DNA of 39,824 nucleotides from Candidatus Ruthenibacterium merdigallinarum (GCA_019113785.1 DXGT01000034.1:1-39824); one strand, 5' to 3'; counted from the stretch's first letter, positions 15,780-27,046 are shown. Notes: generated by a model not told the origin, from the letters alone. Translations and numbers: made by a program.

Positions 15780-18080
15780 TCAGCGGCAAAGCGCGCTTTG
15801 CCCGCGCTCGGCGGCCGTCAGCGTCAGCGCTTTGCCGTCCGTGTCCAGCACATAGCGCGCCGCCCTTTCCCCGCCCGCCAGCAGCGCGTCAGCCAGGCAT
15901 TGTTCCACCTTGCGCGTGATGGCGCTGCGCAGGCTGCGCGCGCCCGCGCGCTCGTCGTACCCCTCGCGCACCAGCATGCGCACGGCGCCGTCCGTGTGGG
16001 TCAGCGCGATGCCCTGCGCGGCGGCGCGCTGCTCCAGCGCGCACAGCATCTGCTCGCCCACGCGCGCGACGGCCTGCGCGTCGAGCGGCGAAAACACCAG
16101 CACCTCGTCCAGCCGGCCCATCAGCTCGGGGCTGAAGTGGCGGCGCGCCGCCTCCAGGGCCGCGCGCTTGGCCGCCGCGCCGCCCTCGCCGCCGGAGAAG
16201 CCAAGCGACAGGCGCGCGCCGCACAGCTGCTGCGCGCCAAGGTTCGACGTGAGGATGACGAGCGCGTGCGTGAAATCGGCGCGGCGGCCTTCGGAGTCCG
16301 TCAGGCTGCCCGCGTCGAGGATCTGCAAAAGCAGGTTCGTCACGTCCGGGTGCGCCTTTTCGATCTCGTCCAGCAGCACCACGCTGTAAGGCTTTTTACG
16401 CACGGCCTCCGTCAGCAGGCCGCCCTCGCCATACCCCGCATAACCCGGCGGCGCGCCCACCAGGCGCGCCGCGCTGTGGCTCTCCATATATTCGCTCATG
16501 TCAAACCGCAAAAGCGCGGCTTCGCTGCCGAAGCACTCCGCGGCCAGCGCCTGCGCCAGCGCGGTTTTGCCCACGCCCGTGGGCCCCAGAAACAGGAACG
16601 CCCCCATGGGGCGCGCGCTGCCCGCAAGGCCCAGCCTTGCGCGCTGCAACGCGCCCGCCACCGCGCGCACCGCGCCGTCCTGCCCCACCACGCGCCGGCG
16701 CAGCGCCTCCTCCAGCGCGGCCAGATGCGCCGCCTCGCCCTCGGTGAGCGCGCCCATCGGCACGCCGCTCGCCCGCGAGGCCACGCGCGCGATCTCCTCG
16801 CGCGTGACGGTGGGCGGCGCGCCCGGCGCACAGAGGCGCGCCGCCGCGCACGCCTCGTCCAGCAGATCCAGCGCTTTGTCCGGCAGGCGGCGCTGCGGCA
16901 GGCAGCGCACCGACATCGCCACCGCCGCACAGCACGCGTCCTCGCTGATGTGCACGCCGTGATGCGCCTCGTAGCGCGGCGCCAGCCGCCGCACGATCTG
17001 CTCGGCGCGCGCGGGCGAGGGCTCGCACACCTCCACTTCGCCGAAGCGGCGCGCGAGCGCCGCGTCCTTTTCGATGCTTTTGCGGTACTCCGCGCGTGTG
17101 GTGGCGCCGATCATGCGCAATTCGCCGCGCGCGAGCATCGGCTTTAAAATGCTGGCCGCGTCGATGCCGCCCTCGGCCGCGCCCGCGCCGACGATGGCGT
17201 GGATCTCATCGATGAACAGGATGGTGCCGCCCTCGCGGCGCACCTCCTCCAGCACGCCGCGCAGACGCTCTTCAAAATCGCCGCGGTATTTTGTGCCGGC
17301 CACAAGGCCCGCCACGTCCAGCGAGAGGATGCGCTTGTTTTGCAGCGCCGCCGGCACCTGCCCGGCCGCAATGCGCTGCGCCAATCCCTCCACGACGGCC
17401 GTTTTGCCCACGCCCGCCTCGCCGACCAGGCAGGGGTTGTTCTTGCGCCGCCGCAAAAGGATCTCCTCCAGGCGCTGCAGCTCGTCCTCGCGGTCGAACA
17501 CGGGGTCCAGCCGGCCCTCGCGCGCAAGGGCCGTCAGGTCCTGTCCGAAACGGTCGGCCGTGCGCGTCGAGGCGCGCTCGCGCGCGGGGGCGATGCGCGG
17601 CGGCTCCGTGCGCGCCAGCCGCCCCATGCGCCGCCCGCACTCGGCCAGCGCGCCGGACGTCTCCACGCCGATCTGCTCCAGCAGCCGCTTTGCGCCGCAC
17701 GGCGTTTGCAGCATCGCCATCAGCAGATGGATGGGCGAAGCGCGCCGGGGCAGCCGCAGCCACAGCACGCGCCGGCGCTCCAGCGCCGCATCGCCCCTTG
17801 CGCGCTCGATGCACGCGGCAAGATCCTGCGAGAGGCCTTTCGCCCAGCGCGCAGCGGCCGGCGCCGCGCACGGCGGGTGCTCGGCCAGCGCGCGCGCCAG
17901 CGTGTAGCCGAACGCGTGCCGCTGCATCAACACCTCCCCCGCCTGTGTGGTGTCCGTGCGCGCCAGCGCCAGCAGAAGGTGCTCGGTGCACACAAGCGGC
18001 GCACCCATCTGCCCCGCCTGCCGCGCGGCGCAGCGCAGCGCACCGGCCGCGCGCCTGTCGCACCCTGCATATCTGCCCAT
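15780..18080 (-). CDS. ClpA/ClpC-type HSP100 AAA+ unfoldase
   Basis: Clp N-domain; Walker A GEAGVGKTAVVEGLAQRI and GPTGVGKTALAQALA; MSEYMESHSAARLVGAPPGYAGYGEGGLLTEAVR; GGGGAGG is 9 nt upstream of ATG 18080. Confidence 0.93.
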   Translation of the reverse strand: MGRYAGCDRRAAGALRCAARQAGQMGAPLVCTEHLLLALARTDTTQAGEVLMQRHAFGYTLARALAEHPPCAAPAAARWAKGLSQDLAACIERARGDAALERRRVLWLRLPRRASPIHLLMAMLQTPCGAKRLLEQIGVETSGALAECGRRMGRLARTEPPRIAPARERASTRTADRFGQDLTALAREGRLDPVFDREDELQRLEEILLRRRKNNPCLVGEAGVGKTAVVEGLAQRIAAGQVPAALQNKRILSLDVAGLVAGTKYRGDFEERLRGVLEEVRREGGTILFIDEIHAIVGAGAAEGGIDAASILKPMLARGELRMIGATTRAEYRKSIEKDAALARRFGEVEVCEPSPARAEQIVRRLAPRYEAHHGVHISEDACCAAVAMSVRCLPQRRLPDKALDLLDEACAAARLCAPGAPPTVTREEIARVASRASGVPMGALTEGEAAHLAALEEALRRRVVGQDGAVRAVAGALQRARLGLAGSARPMGAFLFLGPTGVGKTALAQALAAECFGSEAALLRFDMSEYMESHSAARLVGAPPGYAGYGEGGLLTEAVRKKPYSVVLLDEIEKAHPDVTNLLLQILDAGSLTDSEGRRADFTHALVILTSNLGAQQLCGARLSLGFSGGEGGAAAKRAALEAARRHFSPELMGRLDEVLVFSPLDAQAVARVGEQMLCALEQRAAAQGIALTHTDGAVRMLVREGYDERAGARSLRSAITRKVEQCLADALLAGGERAARYVLDTDGKALTLTAAERGQSALCR

Positions 18081-18190
18081 GGCTTTCATCCTCCCCGCCG
18101 CCTTTCCTTTCGCATACAGTATGGCCCGCTGTGCGCCGCCGCATGCATGCGCGCGGCGCACAACGCACGGCCTCTCTCTTTAAAAAAAGT

Positions 18191-18219
18191 TTGCAGCGCA
18201 CCGGCAAATGCGGTATGAT
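18191..18219 (+). promoter_or_regulatory. Promoter for GNAT gene
   Basis: TTGCAG (18191-18196), 17-nt spacer, TATGAT (18214-18219). Confidence 0.6.
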
Positions 18220-18255
18220 GAGAATGAAGAACACCGTTTTTGGGCGCCGGGAGGG

Positions 18256-19110
18256 ATGAAAATGGAAGTGCAGAGCTACCACAGGATGCCCCCGCAATAC
18301 GCCTCGCAGGCGCAGGCGCTGCAAGCTGCGTGCAATGCGTTCGACGGCACCTGCTGGGACCTTGCTTCGTTCAGCCTGTTCAACCTGTATCCGGCGATGC
18401 CCGCGTTCTTTCTTGCGTTTGAGCGCGGCGCGCTGATCGGCGTATTGCAGCTGCGCGCCGACGAGACGGACAACGCCGAGAGCGTCTGCCTTGTTCTGCC
18501 CACGGCGCGCCACCGCGGCGTATTCACCGCGCTTTTGGCGCGCGCGAGCGCGGCGCTTGTGCGCTTCGGCTACCGGCACGTACTTTTGTGCCGGGGGCGC
18601 GCCTATGCGCAGAAACACCCGCTGCCCGGCCACCTGCACGCCCTGCCGGCAGGGCGCACGCTGTGCCTGTCGCGCCCGGCCGGCCTGTGCGAGGGCGCGG
18701 GCAGCGTGCGTTTGGCCCAGTGCGGCGACGTGCCGCGCCTTGCGCAGATCGGCTGCGACGCCTTTGCCGAGAGCGCCGAAAAATCGATGCGCTATATCCG
18801 CCGCACCATGGACGGCGCAGACGCCGCGCTGTACCTGCTGGAGCACGGCGGCCTGCCCGCCGCCTGCGTGTGCGCCGCGCGCAGCGCCTTCGGATACGAG
18901 CTGTACGGCGTGTGCGTGCGCGGCGATTTGCGCGGGCAGGGCTTTGCGCGCGCCGCGGTGGCCGGCGTTCTGAGCCGGCTGGCGCAGGCCGGCGGTGAAG
19001 TTGGGCTGCGCGTCGCGCTTTCCAACCGGTCCGCGCAGGCGGTGTTCCGCTCGTGCGGGTTTGAGCGCCGCTGCGAGCAGGAGGCCTACCGCATTCGGCT
19101 GCCCGGATGA
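18256..19110 (+). CDS. GNAT family N-acetyltransferase
   Basis: ELYGVCVRGDLRGQGFARAAVAGVLSRLA...VALSNRSAQAVFRSCGFER (acetyl-CoA binding motif). Confidence 0.87.
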   Translation: MKMEVQSYHRMPPQYASQAQALQAACNAFDGTCWDLASFSLFNLYPAMPAFFLAFERGALIGVLQLRADETDNAESVCLVLPTARHRGVFTALLARASAALVRFGYRHVLLCRGRAYAQKHPLPGHLHALPAGRTLCLSRPAGLCEGAGSVRLAQCGDVPRLAQIGCDAFAESAEKSMRYIRRTMDGADAALYLLEHGGLPAACVCAARSAFGYELYGVCVRGDLRGQGFARAAVAGVLSRLAQAGGEVGLRVALSNRSAQAVFRSCGFERRCEQEAYRIRLPG

Positions 19111-19122
19111 ATCAGACAATAA

Positions 19123-19153
19123 GCGGGGCGCTTGCCTGTGGCAAGCGCCCCGC
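19123..19153. terminator. Terminator hairpin between convergent genes
   Basis: GCGGGGCGCTTGCC-TGT-GGCAAGCGCCCCGC. Confidence 0.75.
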
Positions 19154-19171
19154 TCGTTGTGTATTCTTTTT

Positions 19172-19429
19172 TCAGTGCGCGGCTTCCAGCGCCTCGCGCA
19201 GCGCATGCGCAATCTGATCCGGGCAGGAGGTCTTTCTCGGGCCGCACCTCAGCCCCTCCATGCGCGCGATCGCCTCCTGCGCCTTCATGCCGCGCAGCAG
19301 CGAGCAAACGCCCTTCAGGTTGCCGTTGCAGCCGCCCGTCACTTCGACGCTCTCGATCACATCGTTTTCATCCAGCACCACATGCGTCTGCGTAGAGCAG
19401 ACGCCGCGGTTGCGACGCGTATATTCCAT
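19172..19429 (-). CDS. TSCPD domain-containing protein
   Basis: MEYTRRNRGVCSTQTHVVLDENDVIESVEVTGGCNGNLKGVCSLLRG...CGPRKTSCPDQIA. Confidence 0.85.
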   Translation of the reverse strand: MEYTRRNRGVCSTQTHVVLDENDVIESVEVTGGCNGNLKGVCSLLRGMKAQEAIARMEGLRCGPRKTSCPDQIAHALREALEAAH

Positions 19430-19491
19430 TTCTCCGTCCACCCTCTTTTCTGAATTCCGAGAAGGAAGTATACCACATCCGCGCGCCCGCG

Positions 19492-20340
19492 TCAATTCCC
19501 CGCCCCGCGCCGGCGCGCCGCCAGCGCGAGGAGTCGCGCGATCTGCCCGTCGTCGGCCGTGCAGGCGCCCACCGGCGCGGGGCGCGACATGTGCATGCCG
19601 TGAAAATCCGACCCGCCGGTGACGATGAGGCCATATTCCTGCGCCAGCGCGTACAGCGCGCGCCGATCCTCGGGCAGATTGCGCGGATGCTCGATCTCCA
19701 CGCCGTCGATCAGCCCCGCGGCGGCCAGCTCAGCCACCAGATCCATGCTTTTGTACACGCTGGGATGCGCGAATACCGCCACGCCCTTCGCGCGGCGGAT
19801 CATCGGCAGCACTTTCTCCACCGGCTCGTAATCGGGGTCGTGCAGCACCTTGCCGCCGCGGCCGAACAGCTCCTTGTACAGGTCCTTGTAAATGCCGTCC
19901 GTATAGCCGTATTCGTACAAAAGGCGGATGAGATGCGTTTTGTACGTGACGCCGCTGCGTGCCGAAAACGCCTTGGCCGCCGCGCGCGTGAACTGGGGGT
20001 ACATCTGTTCCAGCTCGTCGATGCTCCGGCTGGTGACCTCGTTGCGCCGCCGGCCCATCAGCGCGAAAAAGGCGCACAGCTCGTCCGTCAGCTCGGGGCA
20101 GTAGCACAGCAGGTGCACCCGCCTGCCGCGGCGCGTGTCAAAGCACGTCAGCTCCACCGCCGGGATCATGCGCACGCCCTGCGCCACAGGGTGCGCCAGC
20201 GCCCAGCGGATGCTCAAATCGGTGTCATGGTCCGACACCGCCAGCGCCGTCAGCCCCGCGCGCGCAGCCAGAAACGGCAGCGTCTCAATGTCGGAAGAGC
20301 CGTCGGAAAAATTGGTATGTGTGTGAAGATCGCCCGCCAA
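19492..20340 (-). CDS. PHP domain phosphoesterase
   Basis: GDLHTHTNFSDGSSD, AVSDHDTD, VELTCF, FAHPSVY, GGSDFHG; probable TTG start at 20340, 9 nt after GGAGG. Confidence 0.9.
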   Translation of the reverse strand: MAGDLHTHTNFSDGSSDIETLPFLAARAGLTALAVSDHDTDLSIRWALAHPVAQGVRMIPAVELTCFDTRRGRRVHLLCYCPELTDELCAFFALMGRRRNEVTSRSIDELEQMYPQFTRAAAKAFSARSGVTYKTHLIRLLYEYGYTDGIYKDLYKELFGRGGKVLHDPDYEPVEKVLPMIRRAKGVAVFAHPSVYKSMDLVAELAAAGLIDGVEIEHPRNLPEDRRALYALAQEYGLIVTGGSDFHGMHMSRPAPVGACTADDGQIARLLALAARRRGAGN

Positions 20341-20483
20341 GGCAGCCCGCCTCCCCTTGTTTCTCTTCCTCCTATTGTACGCTTTGCGCCGCGCGCACGC
20401 AAGCCCCCGCGCGTGCGCGGCGTCACGACGCCGGCTGCGGCGGCCGTCAAGCCCCGCATGCGTCCGCGCAGACGCGCGTTGCC

Positions 20484-20699
20484 TCACCGCTCGAACGCGC
20501 CGGCCAGCCAGTCCTCCACGATGCACGGCACATGGCACGGAGCCGCGCCGCCCTCGTTCAAAAGCGCGGCCAGCGCGCGCACTTTTGCCTCGTCGTCCGT
20601 CACATCCTCCACCTCGCCGCCCTGCCAGCGGATGCCATAGGCCGTATAGGCTTCGCCGTCCGCGCTGCGCGCCGGGCGCGCCGTCCATGTATAGCGCAT
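20484..20699 (-). CDS. Small conserved hypothetical protein (DUF6514-like)
   Basis: 71-aa ORF AYTAYGIRWQGGEVEDVTDDEAKVRALAALLNEGGAAPCHVPCIVEDWL; resembles small clostridial DUF6514 proteins from memory. Confidence 0.55.
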   Translation of the reverse strand: MRYTWTARPARSADGEAYTAYGIRWQGGEVEDVTDDEAKVRALAALLNEGGAAPCHVPCIVEDWLAGAFER

Positions 20700-20866
20700 C
20701 GTCGAGTCCCCTTTCCTCTGTCTGTATGTTCAGCATACCGCGCGCAGCGTATAGATTTTTGTAAAAGCGTGTCGCCAGAAGGAAAATTTTACCATTTTCA
20801 AGCAAAAAAAACGGCAGACGGCCGCACAGCCGTCTACCGGTCTTGTTGCTCTCTATTTTCAGCGCG

Positions 20867-22585
20867 TTAAGGGCGCTGGGCGCACAGCGCGTCCAGCGCG
20901 CGCGCAACCTCGTCGGCCGTCGCGCAGCGCAGCGCCGCCTCGGCGGCCTGCGCCGCTTTTGCGCCGTCCCACTGTGCGATGGCGCGCCGCGTTGCGGGGA
21001 TGCTCGCGGCATTCACGCTGAACTCATCCAGCCCGAAATGCAGCAGCAGCGGGATCATGCGCGGGTCTGCGGCCGCCTCGCCGCACATGCCCACGGGGAT
21101 GCGCGCGGCGCGGCCGGCCTCGATCACGCCGCGGATGCAGCGCAGCACGCCCGGCTGCAGCGGCGTGTACAGGCGCTGCACCTGCGCGTTGCCGCGATCC
21201 GCCGCCATGACGTACTGCGTCAGGTCGTTGGTGCCGATGCTGAAAAAATCCGCCTCGCGCGCCAGCAGGTCGGCGATGAGGGCCGCGGACGGCGTCTCGA
21301 TCATCACGCCCAGCGGCACGTCCGCTGCGTGCGGCACGCCCTCGGCGTCCAGTTCTTGTGCGCAGGCTTTCAGCAGCGCGCGCGCCGCGCGCACTTCGTC
21401 CAGGCAAGTCACCATCGGCAGCATGATGCGAATGCCGGGATGGCGCGCCGCCGCGCGCAGCAGCGCGCGCAGCTGCGTTTTGAACAGCGCCGGCTCGTCC
21501 AGGCAGTAGCGGATGGCCCTGTGCCCGAGGAAGGGGTTTTCCTCTTTGGGCATGTGCAGATAGTCCACCGGCTTGTCGCCGCCCGCATCCAGCGTGCGCA
21601 CGATCACCTCGCGCGCGCCAAACGCCTGCGCCGCCCGGCAGTAAGCGGCGCACTGCTCGTCCTCTCCGGGTGCGCAGAGGCGGTCCATAAACAGGAATTC
21701 CGTGCGCAGCAGGCCGACGCCCTCAGCCCCGGCCGCGGCGGCTGCGGCGGCCTCGTCCGGCCTGCCAATGTTGGCGTACAGCTTCACCTGCCGCCCGTCC
21801 GCGTCCAGCGTAGGGCCGGCCCGGTAGGCCTTCAGCGCATCCTTTTCGCGCAGCCAGGCGGCGCGCTTTGCGCGGTACGCCGCCTCGGCGGCCTCGTCCG
21901 GCGCCAGCGCCACCTCTCCCTCGCCGCCGTCCACGGCCGCCGCCATGCCGTCCTGCACGGCGTCCATCAGGCCCGGCACCGACAGCACGGCCGGCAGCTC
22001 CAGCGCGCGCGCCAGGATGGCCGCGTGGCTGGCAGGGCCGCCCGTCTCGGTGACGATGGCGGCCACATGGGCGCTGTCGAGGCCGACGGTCATCGAAGGC
22101 GTCAGCTCACGCGCGGCCAGCACCGTGCCGGCGGGCAGAGCGCCCAGATCCACCGACGCGCGGCCCAACAGCAGCCCCAGCAGGCGCGCGCACAGATCGC
22201 GCACATCGGCCGCGCGCTGGCGCATCAGCTCGTCGTCCAGGCCGTCGAACACACCGGCGTACATCGTGCACACGCTGTCCACCGCAGCCTCGGCCACAGC
22301 GCCGGCGTCGATGGCTTCGTCGATCTGCGCGCGCAGCACCGGGTCGTTCAGCATTTCGACCTGCCCGTCGAGGATCGCCGCTTCGCTCTCGCCCGCCTGT
22401 TCGCGGACGCGCGCGGCCATGGCCTGCGTCTGCGCGCAGAACTGCACGGCGGCCTGCTGCAAGCGCTGCTTTTCCGCCTGTGCGCCCGCATAGACGGCGC
22501 CGGTATAGTCCAGCGGCTCTTCGCGCACGCACACAATGCGCCCGATGCCCACGCCCGCCGAAGCGCCCAGCCCGTACAGGGTCAT
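20867..22585 (-). CDS. ptsI: PTS enzyme I (phosphoenolpyruvate-protein phosphotransferase)
   Basis: TETGGPASHAAILAR active-site His, GVGLLRTEFLFM, RTLDAGGDKP, FFSIGTNDLTQYVMAADRGN, GMCGEAAADP. Confidence 0.96.
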   Translation of the reverse strand: MTLYGLGASAGVGIGRIVCVREEPLDYTGAVYAGAQAEKQRLQQAAVQFCAQTQAMAARVREQAGESEAAILDGQVEMLNDPVLRAQIDEAIDAGAVAEAAVDSVCTMYAGVFDGLDDELMRQRAADVRDLCARLLGLLLGRASVDLGALPAGTVLAARELTPSMTVGLDSAHVAAIVTETGGPASHAAILARALELPAVLSVPGLMDAVQDGMAAAVDGGEGEVALAPDEAAEAAYRAKRAAWLREKDALKAYRAGPTLDADGRQVKLYANIGRPDEAAAAAAAGAEGVGLLRTEFLFMDRLCAPGEDEQCAAYCRAAQAFGAREVIVRTLDAGGDKPVDYLHMPKEENPFLGHRAIRYCLDEPALFKTQLRALLRAAARHPGIRIMLPMVTCLDEVRAARALLKACAQELDAEGVPHAADVPLGVMIETPSAALIADLLAREADFFSIGTNDLTQYVMAADRGNAQVQRLYTPLQPGVLRCIRGVIEAGRAARIPVGMCGEAAADPRMIPLLLHFGLDEFSVNAASIPATRRAIAQWDGAKAAQAAEAALRCATADEVARALDALCAQRP

Positions 22586-22610
22586 TGCCGCCCCCTCCTT
22601 TTGCGCCGTC

Positions 22611-22874
22611 TCACTCGCCCAGGCCGGACGCGATCGCCCGCAGCGCCGCATCCAGCGCCTCCTGCTCATCCGGGCCGCTGCACTGGATCTCGATCTCCGT
22701 CCCCTGCTTGATGCAGGCGGCCATCAGGTTCATGATGCTTTTGGCGTTCACCGTGCGCCCGTTGGCCGTGATATCAACTTCGCTCGCAAACGGCGCGATG
22801 GCTTTGATGAACACCTGCGCGGGGCGCAGATGCAGCCCCATGGGGTTGATGACCGTCGTCTTTGCAGATACCAT
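22611..22874 (-). CDS. ptsH: HPr phosphocarrier protein
   Basis: NPMGLHLRPAQVFIK (His15 site), NAKSIMNLMAACIKQGTEIEI (Ser46 region). Confidence 0.95.
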   Translation of the reverse strand: MVSAKTTVINPMGLHLRPAQVFIKAIAPFASEVDITANGRTVNAKSIMNLMAACIKQGTEIEIQCSGPDEQEALDAALRAIASGLGE

Positions 22875-22962
22875 AGCAGACTCTCCTTTGCTGGCAGACT
22901 GTCCCGCGCCGCCGCGCGCCCTCCCCGGCCGCGCGGCGCTTTGCGCTCTGGCGTAGGAAATA

Positions 22963-22996
22963 AGTTTGTGACAAACTATCTCTATTCTTAATTATA
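22963..22996 (-). promoter_or_regulatory. Putative ptsHI promoter (extended -10) with downstream 15-bp palindrome
   Basis: Minus strand TGATATAAT (TATAAT at 22991-22996); AGTTTGT-G-ACAAACT perfect palindrome at 22963-22977. Confidence 0.55.
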
Positions 22997-23046
22997 TCAT
23001 ATTTGCAGGCGCAATTGGTAGAAAAGCGCGCTTTGCGCCGCATTTT

Positions 23047-23961
23047 TTATCGCGCCGGCCCGGGCTGCGCAAGCAGCGCCTCGATATCCGCGCGCGCGGG
23101 CAGGCCGTCCGAAAAGGCGGCGGCGCTGCCGGCCGCCGTGCCGAGGCGCAGCGCATGGGCAAAATCGCCCGTTTGCAGCCAGCCGGCCAAAAAGCCCGCG
23201 ACCATGGAATCGCCCGCGCCGACCGAGTTCTTCACCCGGCCCGCCGGCGCAGGCGCGCGGCGGCATGCGCCCGTCTCGTCCAGCAAAAGCGCGCCGTCGC
23301 CCGCCATGCTCACCAGCACGTTGCGCGCGCCGCGCGCGTGCAGCTGCGCCGCGCACGCGGCGACGTCCTCCTGCGTACGCAGCGTGCGGCCAAAAATCGC
23401 CCCCAGCTCGATGTGGTTGGGCTTGATGAGGAACGGCCGGCAGGCCAGCGCGCTGCACAGCAGCGCCTGCTCGGCGTCCACCACGGCCAGCACCCCGCGG
23501 CCGTCCAAACGGCGGAGCATCTGCGCATAGGTATCCGGCGCAAGGCCCGCCGGCACGCTGCCCGCCAGCACCAGCACGTCGCCCGCGCGCAGCGCGTCCA
23601 GTTTTTCAAACAGCGCCTTTTGCGCGTCGGGCCCGATTGGCGGGCCGCCGGCGTTGATCTCCGTCTCCTCGCCGGCCTTGAGCTTCACGTTGATGCGCGT
23701 CATGCCCTGCCCAAGGCGAACGAAGTCCGTCTGCACGCCCTGCGCGCGCAGGTCTTCTTCCAGCGCGTCGCCCGTAAAGCCCGCAATAAAGCCCAGCGCC
23801 GTGCTCTCGACGCCGAGGCGGCGCAGCACAACGGACACGTTGACCCCTTTGCCGCCAAACTGCACAAACGCCCGCTTTGCGCGGTTCACTTCGCCGGGCG
23901 CCAGCCGGTCGACCTGCACCACATAGTCCACCGCCGGGTTGAGCGTCACCGTATACACCAT
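23047..23961 (-). CDS. fruK: 1-phosphofructokinase (PfkB family)
   Basis: VYTVTLNPAVDYVVQVDRLAPGEVNRA, GGKGVNVSVVLRRLG, GSVPAGLAPDTYAQM, NSVGAGDSMVAGFLAG. Confidence 0.9.
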   Translation of the reverse strand: MVYTVTLNPAVDYVVQVDRLAPGEVNRAKRAFVQFGGKGVNVSVVLRRLGVESTALGFIAGFTGDALEEDLRAQGVQTDFVRLGQGMTRINVKLKAGEETEINAGGPPIGPDAQKALFEKLDALRAGDVLVLAGSVPAGLAPDTYAQMLRRLDGRGVLAVVDAEQALLCSALACRPFLIKPNHIELGAIFGRTLRTQEDVAACAAQLHARGARNVLVSMAGDGALLLDETGACRRAPAPAGRVKNSVGAGDSMVAGFLAGWLQTGDFAHALRLGTAAGSAAAFSDGLPARADIEALLAQPGPAR

Positions 23962-24070
23962 TCGCCGTCGCCCCTTCCGCCAGGCTTCGTCCCGCTTCCC
24001 CGCACAAAGCCTCTTTTCAAAAAGCCGCCCGCCTCACTCCGCGTAAAACGGGAAGCGGGGAGTGAATAAG

Positions 24071-24107
24071 GAAAAATCGACAAGCCCCGCCGGGACTTGC
24101 CGATTTT
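24071..24107 (-). terminator. Terminator downstream of tRNA-Gly
   Basis: Minus-strand AAAAATCGGCAAGTCCC-GGC-GGGGCTTGTCGATTTTT, 17 pairs including G-U pairs. Confidence 0.85.
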
Positions 24108-24181
24108 TGGAGCAGATGATGGGAATCGAACCCACACGACCAGCTTGGAAGGCTGGAGTTCTACCACTAAACTACATCTGC
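24108..24181 (-). tRNA. tRNA-Gly (anticodon UCC), CCA encoded
   Basis: Minus strand GCAGATGTAGTTTAGTGGTAGAACTCCAGCCTTCCAAGCTGGTCGTGTGGGTTCGATTCCCATCATCTGCTCCA; stem CCAGC/GCTGG, loop CTTCCAA. Confidence 0.96.
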
Positions 24182-24308
24182 AAAAACAACGCCTAGGAAT
24201 GTTCCTTTATTATAGCGAAATCCCCCGGCTCTGTCAAGAAAAGCGGCCGCGGCCTGCGCAATCGGCGTGATGCGCGGGCCGCGGCCGTCTGTGTGAAGAT
24301 TGGAAGTT

Positions 24309-24698
24309 TCAGTCCTTTACCACCGCCACGGCCTCGATCTCAATGGCCATGCCGTTGTTGAATTTCCCCACCTGCATCGTGCTGCGCGCGGGTGGGTCGT
24401 GCGGGAAATAGGCTTTGTACGTCTCGTTGAAAAGGTCAAACTGGTCGATGTCCGCCACGAACACCAGCGTTTTCACCACGTGCGCAAGGTCGGAACCCGC
24501 CTCTTCGAGGATCGCCGAGAGATTTTTCATGATCGCATGGGTCTGTGCGACGATGTCTCCCGGGGCAATCAGCTGCTGTGTGTTCGGATCGGTTGCCGTG
24601 ACGCCGGCGGTAAAAACCAAATCTCCCACGCGAAACGCCTGCGAATACCATCCGCCGGGGCGCGCCGCACGGTCGGTCTCAATTTTGATTTTTTCCAT
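24309..24698 (-). CDS. RidA family protein (reactive imine/enamine deaminase-like)
   Basis: GWYSQAFRVGDLVFTAGVTATDP, NLSAILEEAGSDLAHVVKTLVFVADI, DPPARSTMQVGKF (conserved Arg), MAIEIEAVAV (conserved Glu). Confidence 0.93.
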   Translation of the reverse strand: MEKIKIETDRAARPGGWYSQAFRVGDLVFTAGVTATDPNTQQLIAPGDIVAQTHAIMKNLSAILEEAGSDLAHVVKTLVFVADIDQFDLFNETYKAYFPHDPPARSTMQVGKFNNGMAIEIEAVAVVKD

Positions 24699-24714
24699 AC
24701 GGACGTCCTCCCTT

Positions 24715-26864
<2,150 letters not shown>

Positions 26865-26921
26865 AACCATGCCTCCCTGTTTACAAAGATTCCGATTCCT
26901 TCCGCGCATTGCTTAAAACGT

Positions 26922-26939
26922 AATTAATACGTTTTAATT
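26922..26939. promoter_or_regulatory. Putative LacI-family operator, site 1
   Basis: AATTAATACGTTTTAATT, central CG, 8 of 9 symmetric pairs; embedded in longer TTAAAACGT-N7-ACGTTTTAA repeat (26913-26937). Confidence 0.7.
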
Positions 26940-26948
26940 TATGATTTA

Positions 26949-26977
26949 ATTATATGCCGCGTTTGCAAGGCTGTCAA
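26949..26977 (-). promoter_or_regulatory. Consensus sigma-A promoter of the SDR-permease-RidA operon
   Basis: Minus strand TTGACA (26972-26977), 17-nt spacer, TATAAT (26949-26954). Confidence 0.88.
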
Positions 26978-27046
26978 TCATGATATCAACCAAATCGTGG
27001 TGGGTTTTTTCGTCAATTTCACAGAGTTTTCCCGCCGCCTTCTCCC

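Noticed and set aside
15798-19212. ORFs 15798-17147 +, 17199-18218 + and 17272-19212 -
   Set aside because: Antisense or out-of-frame with the Clp ATPase and GNAT genes; no start context or domain support.
20843-24069. ORFs 20843-22711 + and 23155-24069 +
   Set aside because: Complementary to ptsI and fruK; artefacts of GC-rich third positions.
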